DNA from: Motacilla alba alba
Taxonomy: Eukaryota; Chordata; Aves; Passeriformes; Motacillidae
Direction: 5' to 3'
NCBI RefSeq assembly: GCF_015832195.1
Contig: NC_052016.1
Location: forward strand, 83,117,047 to 83,181,046
Length of the DNA: 64,000 bases
This document shows, piece by piece, positions 26,703 through 38,800 of this stretch. A program made the position numbers and the translations under genes. Numbering within the stretch: the first letter of the stretch is position 1; each line of letters starts with the position of its first letter. The notes beneath the pieces are model-generated. The model was not told where the DNA came from, did not search any database, and saw only the letters and a program-made list of their open reading frames with translations.

Positions 26703-26750
26703 TTTTATCCCATTGGCATTTTATCCCAGAGGCATTTTATCCCACGCCTC
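26703..26750. repeat. Three tandem 16-base units starting TTTTATCCCA
   Basis: Units begin at 26703, 26719 and 26735. The first two differ at three positions near the middle, and the third diverges after TTTTATCCCA. Confidence 0.9.
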
Positions 26751-26837
26751 TGACAGCTTTGCTGAAGATGAGGGTCCTTCCTTTATGAAAGACTGAAATG
26801 AGGCAAGTTGTCTCTGTCTCTGACAGCTGTCAGAGGC
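26746..26837. repeat. Inverted repeat around an 18-base perfect palindrome
   Basis: GCCTCTGACAGCT at 26746-26758 is the exact reverse complement of AGCTGTCAGAGGC at 26825-26837. The latter overlaps a self-complementary 18-base palindrome at 26818-26835 centred on CAGCTG, an E-box core. Confidence 0.9.
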
Positions 26838-27082
26838 TTTCTAATAACACATGCAATTCCCTTAGTGGTAAACACAACAAAACTTCTACTCACTGAAATA
26901 AAACGAACAGCAGCATTTTACAGCACCGCTGAGCTATGAAAGATTGGAAATTACGCATGAGCAGTTTTTATTCCTGTTCCAATACTAGGAACCATGCACC
27001 AGTGAAAAAAAAGATAATTTTGTGCATTAACAGCTTCTGCCTAGGCAGGAATCCCAAATGTTAGTGCATATTCATACACAAG

Positions 27083-27153
27083 ATAGTTTTGCTTAGCTCA
27101 TAATCTGTGCATTGCAAAATAGTTTTGCTTAGTTCATAATCTGTGCATTGCAA
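27083..27153. repeat. Tandem duplication, 2 copies, period 36
   Basis: Copies at 27083-27117 and 27119-27153 are 35 bases each, both starting ATAGTTTTGCTTAG and ending GTGCATTGCAA. They differ at one base (C or T after CTTAG). Confidence 0.95.
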
Positions 27154-29754
27154 GGTTGTTTTGGTAGAAGTTTGTACTAGGAGAAAACTCTCAGATATGT
27201 TTGTCAGTAGCTAAGTAAATCCTGTGGTTTGGACTGCATGTCCTGATGTTGCTCTGTAGCCACAGCAATGGTGCAACAACAGTCAAGATCTGCACCTGAG
27301 GAGGAGCAGAGAAAAGTAAATGAACTGTTTGACAACAGGATGTGTTGCATGTTTTACCTAGTTTATAAATATAGAAGTCAGGACTGAAATCACATATATA
27401 TAGCACTAATAAATCTTGCCTCTACTTTCAAAGCTAGGGAGAGTGGGACAACTTCCCCTAAACATCTGGTGCTTTCTAAGATTTTATAGACTGTGAAAAT
27501 TGGTAGGAGGTGAAACAGCTGCAGCAGCATGAAACATGGCTTATTATATATTTCCTGGTTTGCCACCTTAAAGTCTGTGTCCTTTTTGTGTAACGTTTCA
27601 TTATAGGCTTTTTATATTTTGTTGCCTATATTATTGCATTATAAAATCCAAATGTTGCATATCTCATTCTAGCAGATCATCTGCAACTCAGAATTTTGCC
27701 TGAGAAAGGAAGACAGTCTTTAATATCATATTATAATTATAAAACTGTAATGAAAAAATGCTCCTTCCAGGTATCTATATAAAATATTTAAGAGGTATTT
27801 AAAAGTAAACCCGCCACACTGACTTTAAAAATGTGTATTTTGCAAAGCTTGCTTTTGATGTTTTGCCTGTCAGTTACCCATCATAATCTCCCTTGCACCA
27901 GTCTCAAGCAAAGTTAGCAAATGCAAGATAAAAAGCATGAGCAGAGGAACTGTACTGCTGAGGAAGGAGATCGCCTCAGGGAGGAGTTGGCTGATTCTGT
28001 GGAGTGGGGAAAAGGGGATTTTCTCTCTTATGGCCCAACAGATATAGTCAAAATTATTCTTCTCTCCATGGAGCTATACCAATTAACAGCAATAAGAATC
28101 AGGCATCCCACTGTTCATTCTGTCACAGAAACAGACGAGATGGATAAAATTATTCCCACTTACAAGAATTTAAAGGCCCTGTATCTTAGGGAATGTCATC
28201 CAATTTTAGCAAACTGTTGTTACTCCTCTTTCTCTTACTAACCTCTATTTAAGTGCCTGTTCCTATCTTGAGATTCTTTGTCTTTCCTTAACCTTAGCTT
28301 TCCCTGTAATTGGTCATTTATTTCCTTTCTGCTGCTCTGTTTCCCAAGCAAAAATGTCAGCTGAGGAATGAGCCCATCTCAGTGGACACCACACTTTCTC
28401 TGGGTATCCTCATTCAGCTTCAGAATCAACAGCTGTAAAAGGATTATTTCCATGGAAGCTAGTGCATCTCGTTCTGACAGCTGCCTTAATTACAGGTTCA
28501 GGATCGCAAAGTGGCCATAACCCATTTGTTTTTTTGGATAATTTCTTTCACAATTAGCCTTAGAGTTAAGTTTCTTCTGTCTTGAGACAAAAACATAGAT
28601 GATTCTAAATCTGAAAATCTAGCAAGATTGTGGGCCAAATATGACAATCCTAATAGAATTAATTCAGCGCAACAGAAGAATAAAAATACAGGTAGTTGTT
28701 TTAATCATAGTAATTACTGTATCTGATCTTTTTTTGTGGAAATCCAAAGTAATTGATAAATGCTTTGTTGCTGTAGTTAACAATGAAGTGTAATGCCTGT
28801 GTAGCAGTGTTATCAGATGCAATCCATGAAGGTTTGACACTGCGTGGCTATTTATAATAGCAGAAATTAAAAGTCTTTTTTTTTTTCCTACAAATTGTTC
28901 AATGATAAATCAGACCCACCTCAACCATACCCCCATGTTTTATTAGGCAGGAGATTGTGGAAAACACTTCAAAAGTTGTACAGTAGCAGAGACTGCATCC
29001 CTGCCTGTGAAAAGGAGCCAAGAGTTTATGTCCACAGCTACCTCTCTGCTTAGAGTGGGGAGCAAGTGACTTTGCTCTGAGCGTGTTCCATAATTGATAA
29101 GCTCTGCCATGCAGTAAGGCAGATCAGCATGCAGGGTGTTCACACTGCAGGATTCAAGGCCTGCAGAGCTGAGAGCCAGACACCTCCTACTGCCTCCATC
29201 CTGCCAGGCTTCACGAAAAGAGAAAATCGTATCTGTGAGCAAAAGATTCTCCTCCCAGTGTTAAAATTATTTCTCTTATTGTCATTACAACGGCTCTGCA
29301 TTAACGGCTACAACAGCTCTAATTTACATTCTACTTGTTGTGCTTTAAGAATCCCTTTTTTCTTCCCATCAGTATGGCTCAGACACTTACCTTTGGAGTT
29401 CTCCTGAGGAAGAGTACACCATGCAGACTCACTTAGAGCAACTAGATTATTTTCAGAAAAAGTACGCAATGAAAGCTTAACTACTTACTCCTAGTGAAAG
29501 TTTTAGTGATGAAAATATGCATTCAATTTCATTTACTGCTTACAAAAGCCCTCGTGTCTCTGTGCTTTCTCGGTTCCATGTGCAAGGATAAACATTTTCT
29601 GTTAATGCTTCAAGCGGCTACCCTGATTTGACTTTTTTAATGGCTTATTACAGGAAAAACTGTGTCTTCAAGATTCACTTTGGTTCAGAGAAAAATCAGT
29701 CTATAATACTAATAATAATCGTTTACTATTTTCTTGTGATTCTTATGAGATCTC

Positions 29755-30716
29755 AAAGCAACCTTCTCCAGTCTGAACAGCCCCAGCTTACTCAGCCTGT
29801 CCTTGTAGGGAAGATGCTCCAGTCTTCTTATGAACTTTTTGGTCCTCTGGATTTGCTGCATTCCATGTTCTTATGCTGGGGACACCAGAGCTGGAGGCAG
29901 CACTCTAGGTAGGGTCTCAGAAGAGCAGAGTGAAGGGGCAGAATCCCCTCCCTCACCATGCTGGCCGCTGCTTATAATGCAGCCCAGGGTTCTACTGGCT
30001 CACATTGAGTTTTTCATCAACCAGCACACCCAAGTCCTTCTCTGCAGAGCTTCTGTAAATCACCTCTCCAGGCAACCTGTAGGTGTGTCTGGCACTGCCA
30101 CCATCCAGGTGCAGAACCTGGTGCTTGGCCTTGCTGAATTTCATTAGGTTCACACAGACCCACTTCTCAAGCTTGTCAAGGCCCCTCTCAGCTCCTGGAT
30201 GGCACACCCCTTCCCTCCAGCATGCTGACCACACCCTGGTGCCAGCTTGGCATTGTCACACACACAAGCTTGGTGTCATCAGCAAACTTGCTGGGGGTGC
30301 ACTCAATCCCACTGTCCCTGTCACCTACAAAGAAATTGAAGAGTATCAGCTGCTGACCCCTGAGGGACACCACTCATCACTGGGCTCCACGTGGACAATG
30401 AGGCATTGACCACAACTCTGCGTGTGGCCATCCAGCCAGTTCTTTTTCCACCGAGTGGTCCATCCATGAGACCCACGTGTCTCCAATTTGGAGACAAGGA
30501 TGTCATGCAGAACAGTGTCAAACCCTTTGCAGGAGTCCATGCAGATAATGGCAGTTTCTCTGCTCTATCCACCAGTGCTGTAGCCTCGTCATAGAAGGTT
30601 GCCAATTTGTCAGGCATGATTTCCCCTTCATAAAGCAATACTGGCTCTCATCAAGTACCCCTTTGTTCTCCATGTGATTCAACATCGTTTCCAGAAGAAT
30701 CTGCTCCATCTTTCCC
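29755..30716 (-). mobile_element. CR1 LINE fragment with broken reverse-transcriptase coding region, reverse orientation
   Basis: Nearly 1 kb of reverse-strand CR1 from the ORF2 palm domain downstream. Two hallmark LINE reverse-transcriptase motifs are visible on the - strand: S-G-V-P-Q-G-S (encoded around 30354-30374) and the catalytic F-A-D-D box (30275-30286), followed by T-K-L. They lie in different frames, so at least one frameshift separates them. A K-G-K-S-C-L-T-N motif near 30620 is in a third segment. The region nearest 29755 corresponds to CR1 sequence downstream of the catalytic motifs. A short internal deletion (about 25 bases) is evident near 29990-30005. The copy is dead. Confidence 0.95.
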
Positions 30717-32666
30717 TTTTATTTATCTTTGTATAATACACAGCAAAGGCTGGCAGTCTGTTGTAATGCTCACAAGGCAAAAATCTTGTCCTGGCTTAAT
30801 CATGATAAGTAAGATCCAAATGAGAGGTTTTACCAATTTTAGTTACTTGGAACTTGAATATCTTTACCGCCCTCCTCCTTAATCCTTATATGAAGGTATA
30901 CTGTGCTGTTTTTTATAGGTTAGCCTTTCACAAAGACTCTGGGAGAAAAAATAAGTTCTATTATTTCCTCCATGGGGTGCCATTATCCCAAAATCAGAAT
31001 TTCTGGTAGAAATTCATCAATTTTGGTTTGTTGAGCATAGAATGGACACTTGAATACAAACACTACAAGTTTGTAATTTGCATCTTGTGCTCATATAAAA
31101 ACTGAGAGACTACATGGGCAAGACAGCCTAAAACTCAAACCTGGAATATAAAGCCTTATTTTCAGTTACTATATTGTTTAAAAGTATTTAAAATTTTAGA
31201 CTAAAACCATCTTTTCTTGCTTTCTTTCTGAGCCAAAATTATCATGACACCTCAAGTGAAACCACCTTTGCCAACTATCAGAATGAAATTAGGGAAAATT
31301 ATCTTAACCTAATGCCTTTCATCTTTTCTGCTTACTTCTTAAAACAACTTGAGTGCCTCCAGAGTTTGCAGAAGTCATAGTTTCATCTCTGTACAGACTA
31401 TAGTAGCTATTATACACCAATATCTATTCCCTTAGTTGAAGTGTCAAGGTTTGGTGAATGGCTCTGAGGGTGTGAAGCCACATTGTGATTATATATTAAA
31501 AAAATGAGATCCCTAGTTCAGAATTATTTTTCCCTACTTGAGCTTATTTTTACAAAAACAAGGGAAAATTAGTAGAGTACTCTGATATGTGATACAACTG
31601 CACATATGGTTGCTCAGAGGTTGAGAACAAGATTTGCAGATGTAAATCTAATCTTTTTTACAAAAAACCTTTTGTGTGCTTCAGGCCAATTAGTCTCCAT
31701 AATGCATAGGTAGCAACATGAAGGAATTTGTGGTGCTACTAAAAACACAGACTTAACACCTGTTAACAATTATGTCAGTTCAGGTTAAAGATATGTAATT
31801 GTAAAAATGAAAAGTGAATTCAGCTTGACAATGCCTAATTAAAAGTATTATAATTTTTAAATTCTCGGGAAAGCAGTAACCTCCTTGATCCCATATTTTC
31901 CTCTCGTTTTCCATAAATAGTATAATCAGTGCCTACAATTTAAATACAATACCAAGGTCTGATAGTTTAGAGTACACAGGAGCACCCCTGAAATAAAGGG
32001 GACATCACCATTCAGTAAGGTAAATAATATGTAGAAGAGTACTTGTTATTTCCCACTGCTTTTCTTACCTCAGAAGTATAAAGGATAGGCAACCTGGGTG
32101 TGTAATTCCTCAGATGGAAATGAATTCAGCCTGAGAGAAGCTCTCTGATGTTGTGGGACTGCCAGCAGAATGCAAAAAGCACCAGCCCTTGCCTGTTGCT
32201 TTAACTCTACTTACCCTGCCAAATGTCTGTGCTCCCCCTGGGGCAATATAAATTCTTACAAGCAACTCACAGCATCCATTGCCCTGTGTATTTGCTTTAG
32301 GATGTGTCACTGAAGAAAGAGATTCCCTCCTGTAGGACTATGGGGATTGTGCTCCTATTACTGGATCAAAAGAGCTGGGACTCATCTGGCCTGTTCTTGC
32401 CAGTGACACCATTGACAGCTTGTTACTTGGGGGTGCATCCTGGAAGGGTGCTAATGGCTTCACTCAGAGTGACTCCTGAAGACTGCAGCTCCTAAAGGGG
32501 GACTGTGGATTTCTGAAAATGCAAATGTTTTGTTGAATGATAGCAGCAGATCTCTTAGGACTGCGAGCTTTGACATGTCTTGTGGAAATCACATATGGAG
32601 ATTAACTATGCCATCCTCTTTAAGGCACAAAAGATATTAGTGCCCATCACCCATCATCAGCTACAT

Positions 32667-32719
32667 ATACATCATACAAATACAGGATCAGGCATACATC
32701 AGCTACAAATACAGGATCA
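32667..32719. repeat. Imperfect tandem duplication ending ATACAGGATCA
   Basis: ATACATCATACAAATACAGG at 32667-32686 recurs with a two-base insertion from about 32694. Both copies end ATACAGGATCA, at 32690 and 32719. Confidence 0.85.
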
Positions 32720-33664
32720 AATTCACCCATTCTAGAATTCTGCCTTTGGCATGCAAACACAAGTCTCTTGAACTGTATGATTTCTCCACATGCAGGAAAA
32801 AGCTTCTCAAAACTTGAAGTGATATGAGAGTCACATACTCAGCATTTTCAGCAGGCCCCATGTTGACTGCAGCACTTAGATGCTACAGCTTCTTTTGAAA
32901 ATAGCAAGACTGATCAGCATTGTCAAAAAGTTTAAAAGATTTTATAATGAAACCTTTGGACCCAAATGATGACTCTTTAGTTCCATTTTCATTCCTCATT
33001 TCCAACTCCTTCATATTATTTCACATCAAAGGGAAATGTGTGTCTAGGACACATGAGCACAGTTTGGAAGTTGCAGAGAACAGCAAATTTCTCTCTGTTT
33101 AGATTCAGGGGAAGTGCTGGGGAAGCTGTTTTGCCACTGCCCTTAAAATGCTATGAATTAACCAAGGGATGTTGCATAAGATATCTCTAGAAACAGGAAA
33201 TATGTTCATTATTTTTTGCTCAAATACTCTGTGGTTCTGGGACTATTATTTCATACTTTTCCAAGTCCATAGCTGTGCCTTCCCAAAGGACACCTCGCTT
33301 CCAGGAGAGCAGTAAACAGTGTGCTATTTCTGTCCTAGGTTACCATGCATATTAGCACCTCAAAGAGTTTTCTCTTCAGTGGAGGATTTGATGTCTCAAT
33401 TAATTGCATTTATGTAGGGCTGAATCCCTGTTTACCTGTTGGGATATCCCTCAGGCACTTCACTGTGCTGATCTCCCTGTTTCACAGTCAAGGCACCAGC
33501 TGGAGAATATTGTGCCTCTTACCTGATCTGGTTTCCCTTCTGGTTTGGGGGATTTGGGCCAGCAGGTCTCTCTGGCATATGACTGTGAATGAAACACACA
33601 CCCCGACTACAGAACTTGGCCATGCTTTTATACTTCAGTTACCTGAAACTCCATGCAGTTGTGC

Positions 33665-33678
33665 TTTTTTTTTTTTTT

Positions 33679-33709
<31 letters not shown>

Positions 33710-33711
33710 TT
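33665..33711. repeat. T(22)-GC-T(10)-GC-T(11) tract
   Basis: Three T runs at 33665-33686, 33689-33698 and 33701-33711 are separated by GC dinucleotides. No polyadenylation signal context was recognised on the - strand. Confidence 0.95.
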
Positions 33712-35020
33712 GAGGATTACAAATCCAAATGAAGAACATGTGAATTTCCTTTTACCCAAAGCAGGTGGAACTAAATATCATTTTAACTGGTTTGAACTTA
33801 CCATTTTGGCTGTGCTTCATTGAGACAATGCTGTATTACACTAGGAAGGGTGAAAACTATGTTATTTCTAAAAAGATATCTTTGGTTAAATCACCATTTG
33901 ACTTGGTCAGTATCGATAAACTTGAGATAATCTGAATTCTATTTTTGGCAAACACCCCTATTTTTAAGGGAAAAAATAATTGTGCAATAATTGAAATGTT
34001 GCCCAGAGGAGTACAGACGGTTTCATTTCAATTTTAGTTGAAATAAAATTTATCTTTCTGTCCGTTTTGTTTCTGCTTGTATTCAGCTGCACTTAAAACC
34101 ATATATCTGAGGAAAGGATTGGTTACACCATGACTCCATTTTATACACTTAAAGTATTTTATCTTGGGATCTGCAACCATTTTAGAAAATCGCATAAATA
34201 AGAAACAGTTTTCATATGCTGAAAATAAACTTGAAACTGTGTAATATCTTGAATTATGTGTTTTTTCTGATAAATTGATTTACTAACTATTTCAGATTCT
34301 CTCAACTTCATATTAGAAACAAATGTCAAATTATTCAAATCTCCATTATTCAGGCAAATGTAATGGAGAGATAAATGTAATTCAGAGCAAATCTGTTCTT
34401 CAAGTAACTATCAAAACACTTGGTTATATCTGAAAATACTTTGCTGAGTTTATTATACAGTATCACAATGATGTCAAAGCAAAACTGACATTGATTTGCC
34501 TTGGATTATAATTTTGAGCCATTGCTTGATGAGGGCTAATCTGTTTATGATAATGTCTTAGGTAGCACATTATCCATTTAGAATCACAGATTTCTATCTG
34601 GAATACAGAAATAAAGTAGTGTTGGCAACCAGCCTTAATTTCTCTTTATGAATAAACCCTAATGCTGCAAATGAACACTACATATACAGATAAACACGTG
34701 CACACAAAAAGTGATTTTTGATTATAATCATCCTGTCAGATTCTGTTAGCAAGAAGTCTGGGGGTTTCTTAGTATCAGTTCCTTATGCTTTTTTAGTTCT
34801 TGAATTTCAGAGAAAGTTTTAATTTTTCTTGAAGATGAAAACTTAACCCAAAACTCATCTCATTAAAAGCATTCAAATGTGTAGACACTCTCAGTCTAAA
34901 TCATTGAATTTTCTTTACTTTTTGACTGCTTTTTCAGGTATTTTTTGAGCTATGCAAATATTATCCGAAACTACCAAAATCTCTAAACATTATTAGCAGT
35001 GTGCAAAACCTGCTCAATAA

Positions 35021-35110
35021 TCTTGTATTAATATTACATATTATATACATGTATAATACATATTATACACATTATGTGTATATATTACAATATTTAATAT
35101 TAATACAAGA
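35021..35110. repeat. Long AT-rich inverted repeat (possible cruciform)
   Basis: TCTTGTATTAATATTA at 35021-35036 is the exact reverse complement of 35095-35110. The 58 bases between are almost pure A/T and contain further self-complementary segments such as ATACATGTAT, so the two halves could fold into one extended hairpin. Confidence 0.9.
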
Positions 35111-35846
35111 ATAATGTTCTTAATGTAAACAAAATGTTCTTGTTCCTTAATGTCAACGAAAGGTTTTCTTTTTTTTCTAATGAAGCCACACAGATATACA
35201 AGGGCATTGATTAGACTCAGTCACTTTACTTGTTTTAAAAAGACTTTTTAAAGATGAGTAATAGAAGGTGAAGAGTGTTTGGCTGAGCTATAAATTTGTC
35301 ATAACTTGGCATAGAGACTGTGATAAAGATCCCTAGGTAATAGCCCATATCAGTGCCAAATTTAGTGGAGCAAAAACTTTAAACCATTGGAGAGATTAGA
35401 ATTTGAGTAAAACAAAAGATTCAGGAAGTAATTATTTCTTTCTCATAAGGGTCCTATGGATTCCCTTCTTGTAATATGTTAACCCTCTATTTTTTCTTGT
35501 AAAGAATGTTTTATCAGAAGCAAGAAATACTAGGAGAAACACAGATTTTTGTTCCCCCTTCATTGTCTCTGCTTTATCAACAGAAGATCTTACCATTTCC
35601 AAAGTCAAGAGAGGTAGGTTGATGCAGAGTGCTATGACAGAGCTGGTATGGCCAAAATTCATTGAGCATTTTTGCAAGAGTGGAATCTAAAAGTGTTCTG
35701 ATGCATTTGGGAAATTTCAGTGTGTTTAGAAAGTAATGTGAAAAACTCTGCTCTTATATTTCTTATTTCTCTGTGTTACTCAGTGTCACCTGCCCTGTAA
35801 TATAACATTCAACATCCCTTAATGTCATTTATATTGCAAGTTAACC

Positions 35847-35868
35847 TATGGGAGTTTAAACTCCCATA
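35847..35868. repeat. Perfect 22-base palindrome
   Basis: The left half TATGGGAGTTT is followed directly by its reverse complement AAACTCCCATA, with no spacer. The central hexamer is TTTAAA. Confidence 0.95.
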
Positions 35869-38800
35869 ACATGTATTTTTCATTTAGCCACCAGAACTTT
35901 CCATGGCAGTAGGAACTCACCTTTGTAATATCAAACTTCAATTTGCAGCAGCAAAGAGCCTTTTTATCTGTCTTGTCTTGTTAACTCTTAAAATACATTT
36001 AACTGTGAAGGAGAAACTAGCAGCTTGAAAAATAAGGAATGCAATTTTGGTTCTGCTGGATATTTGTTGCTGACCTCGGAAGGGAGCCCAATTTTTCAAC
36101 TAAATGGTGCATCTCACTGTAATGTTAGAAAATGAGATGAAGGTCAGTCTTCACTCTCAGTGTATAGGTTACAACACCATCTTGCACTTAATTCAACTGT
36201 AGAATAAGATGAAAACCATCACTAAAACAAATGATGGACCATGGAGAAAGGACAGTGCCAAAAAGTCAAGAAATTATCCTGAGCATGAGACAATAAAACA
36301 TAGAGCACTCACAAGATTCTAGCTTGGATTTCACAAATGAAATGATACAAAAGGTCTTCCAGTAGGTTTAGCTCTTTTAATAAAACATGTAGGAGCCGAT
36401 CCACTGGCCTTTAGTTATACTTCAGCTTCCTTATTTTTGTATATTGATGAAAAGAAGGAAATTAACAGGATATATACTCTCTCTACTGCAGGAACAGGAG
36501 TGCCAGTTCTGGCCACACACAGCTCCAGTTTGTGATTTGTGTCTCATTTGTACACTCAGAAGAAGGGGTTTATGTATTTCTTATGACAAACTAAAAATTA
36601 ATCCATGAATATTTTGTCAGTTGAAACTTTGTGAACATCTGCAGTGCTGACAACATACTTTAAATCAGGTTCTCCTCTTTGAACTGCATTTACTCTTTGG
36701 TTAGCTTTTCATAAAAATTAGAAAATGAAATATTTGTGTTTCTGTTCTAATTTTCCTGGGAGACTTTCTGTCAGGAAAATATTTCCATGTAAGTACTAAG
36801 AGATTGCTCCTCCAAGATACACTGATGGCTAAAAAGACATTTCAGTAATACAGAAGTCTTCTATTCTAGATATTATTGACTCATATTCTCATTTTAGTAT
36901 TTTGACTGCACCCAGATAAATTGCTTTCAAAAAATTAGACAGTTTTGAGGCATCTCATAATATTTAGTTTGCTTTTCTTCCCCATATATATTAATATATT
37001 CTTACAGTATCTTTCATTGATACAAGTGTATATTTAGTGGTTTGTTTTTTTTCAAATGCAACTGCTAGAAAAATACTTACAGAGCCATTGTCCAACTGAT
37101 ATATGTTTTGAAGAGTGTAAATATAAATTAATACTTTAAAAATTAAAAAGAAGCAAAGTTATGGTATTACGCAAGTTATTTTAAGAAGCCTCTGAAATTT
37201 CCATTCGGACCAAACTTTTCTATAAAAGCATAATAAAAGGATTATAAATTACTCAGGTCAAAATCCGGAAGGACAGTGTGGCAGAACGTTAACTGATGCA
37301 AATAATTTGCTAATGGAACTATGTCAGTGAAAAATACATGAAGATCTAATTCCACTTATACTGAATGTATGGATAAAGAAATAATTCTGAAATTACTTCA
37401 TTTTGTCAAGATACTTGTTACTTAGCGATGAGGAAAGCAAGTAATTATTTTTCTTTGTGTAGAAGCACCTCCAAGCTCCTCATAAAGTCTGTCAGTTTCA
37501 AGATGTAGAAGAATTCTCTCCCCATACAAAAAGAAATTTGTTAGTTAGAATATCTAGTTACATAGGCCATGAATTCTAAAGCAGAATTACTGAATAAAGT
37601 CCAATGCATAGGGTAAGGCTAGTCTTGTATATTAGGTGGATTCACATTTGTTTGAAATCTGGTGATGTTAAACCCAAGCATGAGTCCAGACAGAGCTGAT
37701 GTGGAGATACCACAGATTTTCTTCCAATCTGCCTTGTCCAAGCAGACCAGGCTACAGGGCCCAACCAATAGATAGCTACTCTTTACAGGGAGAGAAACCA
37801 TCAAATCCATGTAACTTGCTCTCTTTGGAGTATAAACATCTCAGAGGGAAGCAACAGGTTACAAATAGCTTTTTACAAAGTATTTGACATTTAATTTTCT
37901 TTTCATTTAATTTTTTTGTCTTACTTGGCCCAAATGGTCCAAATTGTGTAGTCTTGTGGCTTTACATTGCTCTGTAAGTACAAGAATGCAGTCCTTTCCA
38001 GCTATGCAATTTCATTGGTGGTGTTTGTGGGTTTTTTCCAGTTTTGTTTACCTCTTACTTTTTTTAGTGCTCTAAATAAATATGCAAAGCATGTTGCACA
38101 CAGGATTCTTGTAGTATAACTTAATCAGCATTGTAGGAAATGTGTTACTACTTGCCACAATTCATGGCTTATTTTTCTAAAAGCATTCTATTTTATTGTC
38201 ACTTTCACCTCTGTGGACTTCTGAAACAAATGTTTAAACTGAATAACATTGCATTTGTTATGCATGAAAATAATAAGCATTTATGAGGAAGGTAATACAT
38301 CTTTCAGCTTTTAAGTTGGTCACAAAATCTGTGTGTTATCAGAAGTCTTTCTTGTTCAAATTTTTGGATGCCTCTCCATAAATCTACACCCAAGTTTGAG
38401 AGAACTGGGAATACCATACAAAAAAATAGCTCCATCTAAAATGAGTCTTCATTTATCTCATGTGTTATTTTGGTATTCCAGTTCAGTTTATTTGCTGACA
38501 TCTTTTTCTTGGAAACTGACTCTCAATATATCCTACACATATGTGCTGAGCTGTTATAAAAGAGACAAAAGACAGTCAGATCTCTGACTCACTGTGTTCC
38601 AGGAGAGGATGTTTTGAGGGTGAGAGGGTAGATTTTCTGAAAAATTTCCCTCCATTTCAGAGTATTTCTCAGGGTAGACTGCAAGACCTTCAGTCATAAA
38701 AGTATTATTCCAAGCATTGAAGATCCCTAATACGAATATGAAAAAACTAATTAGTTTTTCCCATAGACCAAATTGCTTTTCAATCCTTGTAAAAATATAA

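Noticed and set aside
30188..30709. Set of overlapping - strand frames that could be taken for a gene
   Set aside because: They contain LINE reverse-transcriptase motifs in different frames and belong to the dead CR1 copy.
33345..33713. 122-codon open frame on the + strand
   Set aside because: It ends in poly-phenylalanine from the T tract and has no recognisable domain.
34580..34600. GAATCACAG, reminiscent of the CR1 3' end
   Set aside because: The following sequence has no CR1 similarity.
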